This document shows, piece by piece, positions 14,918 through 14,942 of a stretch of 14,942 nt of DNA. Location of the stretch: contig JAEYTO010000018.1 in assembly GCA_023433925.1 (NCBI GenBank), positions 1 to 14,942 on the forward strand, read 5' to 3'. Source of the stretch: Pseudomonadota bacterium. Its GTDB lineage: Bacteria; Desulfobacterota; Desulfovibrionia; Desulfovibrionales; Desulfovibrionaceae. The position numbers were made by a program, and so were the translations under genes. The notes beneath the pieces are model-generated. The model was not told the DNA's origin. It saw nothing but the letters and a program-made list of their open reading frames with translations, and did not search any database. Position 1 is the first letter of the stretch; each line of letters starts with the position of its first letter.

Positions 14918-14942
14918 AACCCTGTGGCGGCGAGCGCTGGCG

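Overview
The window is about 15 kb of GC-rich, gene-dense bacterial chromosome. Gene style, the complete-looking futalosine menaquinone locus, a Cache-HAMP-PAS chemoreceptor, a Crp/Fnr regulator without iron-sulfur cysteines and the paired hairpin boxes after genes all suggest a sulfate-reducing Desulfovibrionales-type member of the Desulfobacterota. This placement rests on recalled family knowledge, not on a search. There are no rRNA or tRNA genes, CRISPR arrays or insertion sequences.

Left part (1-4000): a lower-GC stretch with one doubtful small ORF, then a DUF3243 gene facing a TrpF-like gene across a long shared hairpin. The TrpF-like protein has lost the catalytic cysteine of phosphoribosylanthranilate isomerase. 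An EamA transporter follows, then a divergent pair, Crp/Fnr regulator and small cupin, around a CRP-type palindrome.

Middle (4000-9900): a roughly 520-base intergenic region leads to a chemoreceptor with a good sigma70-type promoter. After its terminator lies a 120-base fragment of an argP-like LysR gene, about 92% identical to the intact argP 1.3 kb downstream and in the same orientation. Between fragment and intact gene is an unusual fusion of a rubredoxin-like knuckle with a metallo-beta-lactamase fold. ArgP is divergent from a second EamA transporter, which sits where ArgP-type regulators often have an amino-acid exporter.

Right part (9900-14942): the menaquinone (futalosine pathway) locus. 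mqnD is on the minus strand; divergent from it runs tetR-mqnE-mqnC-mqnA, with each of the three junctions a 4-base ATGA stop/start overlap. The intergenic region holds a sigma70-type promoter (TTGACA, 17-base spacer, TATATC) bracketed by two nearly identical 16-bp operators. The TetR protein probably represses its own operon, and perhaps mqnD, so that menaquinone synthesis is under dedicated control. The four enzymes cover chorismate dehydration (MqnA), aminofutalosine synthesis (MqnE), cyclisation (MqnC) and dihydroxynaphthoate formation (MqnD); the hydrolase or deaminase step (MqnB or equivalent) is not in the window.

A two-hairpin box recurs at 1-50 (cut by the window edge), about 4003-4047 (second hairpin decayed), 9817-9877 and 14863-14917, each placed after a gene end where this can be seen. 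It probably acts as a terminator and behaves as a dispersed repeat.
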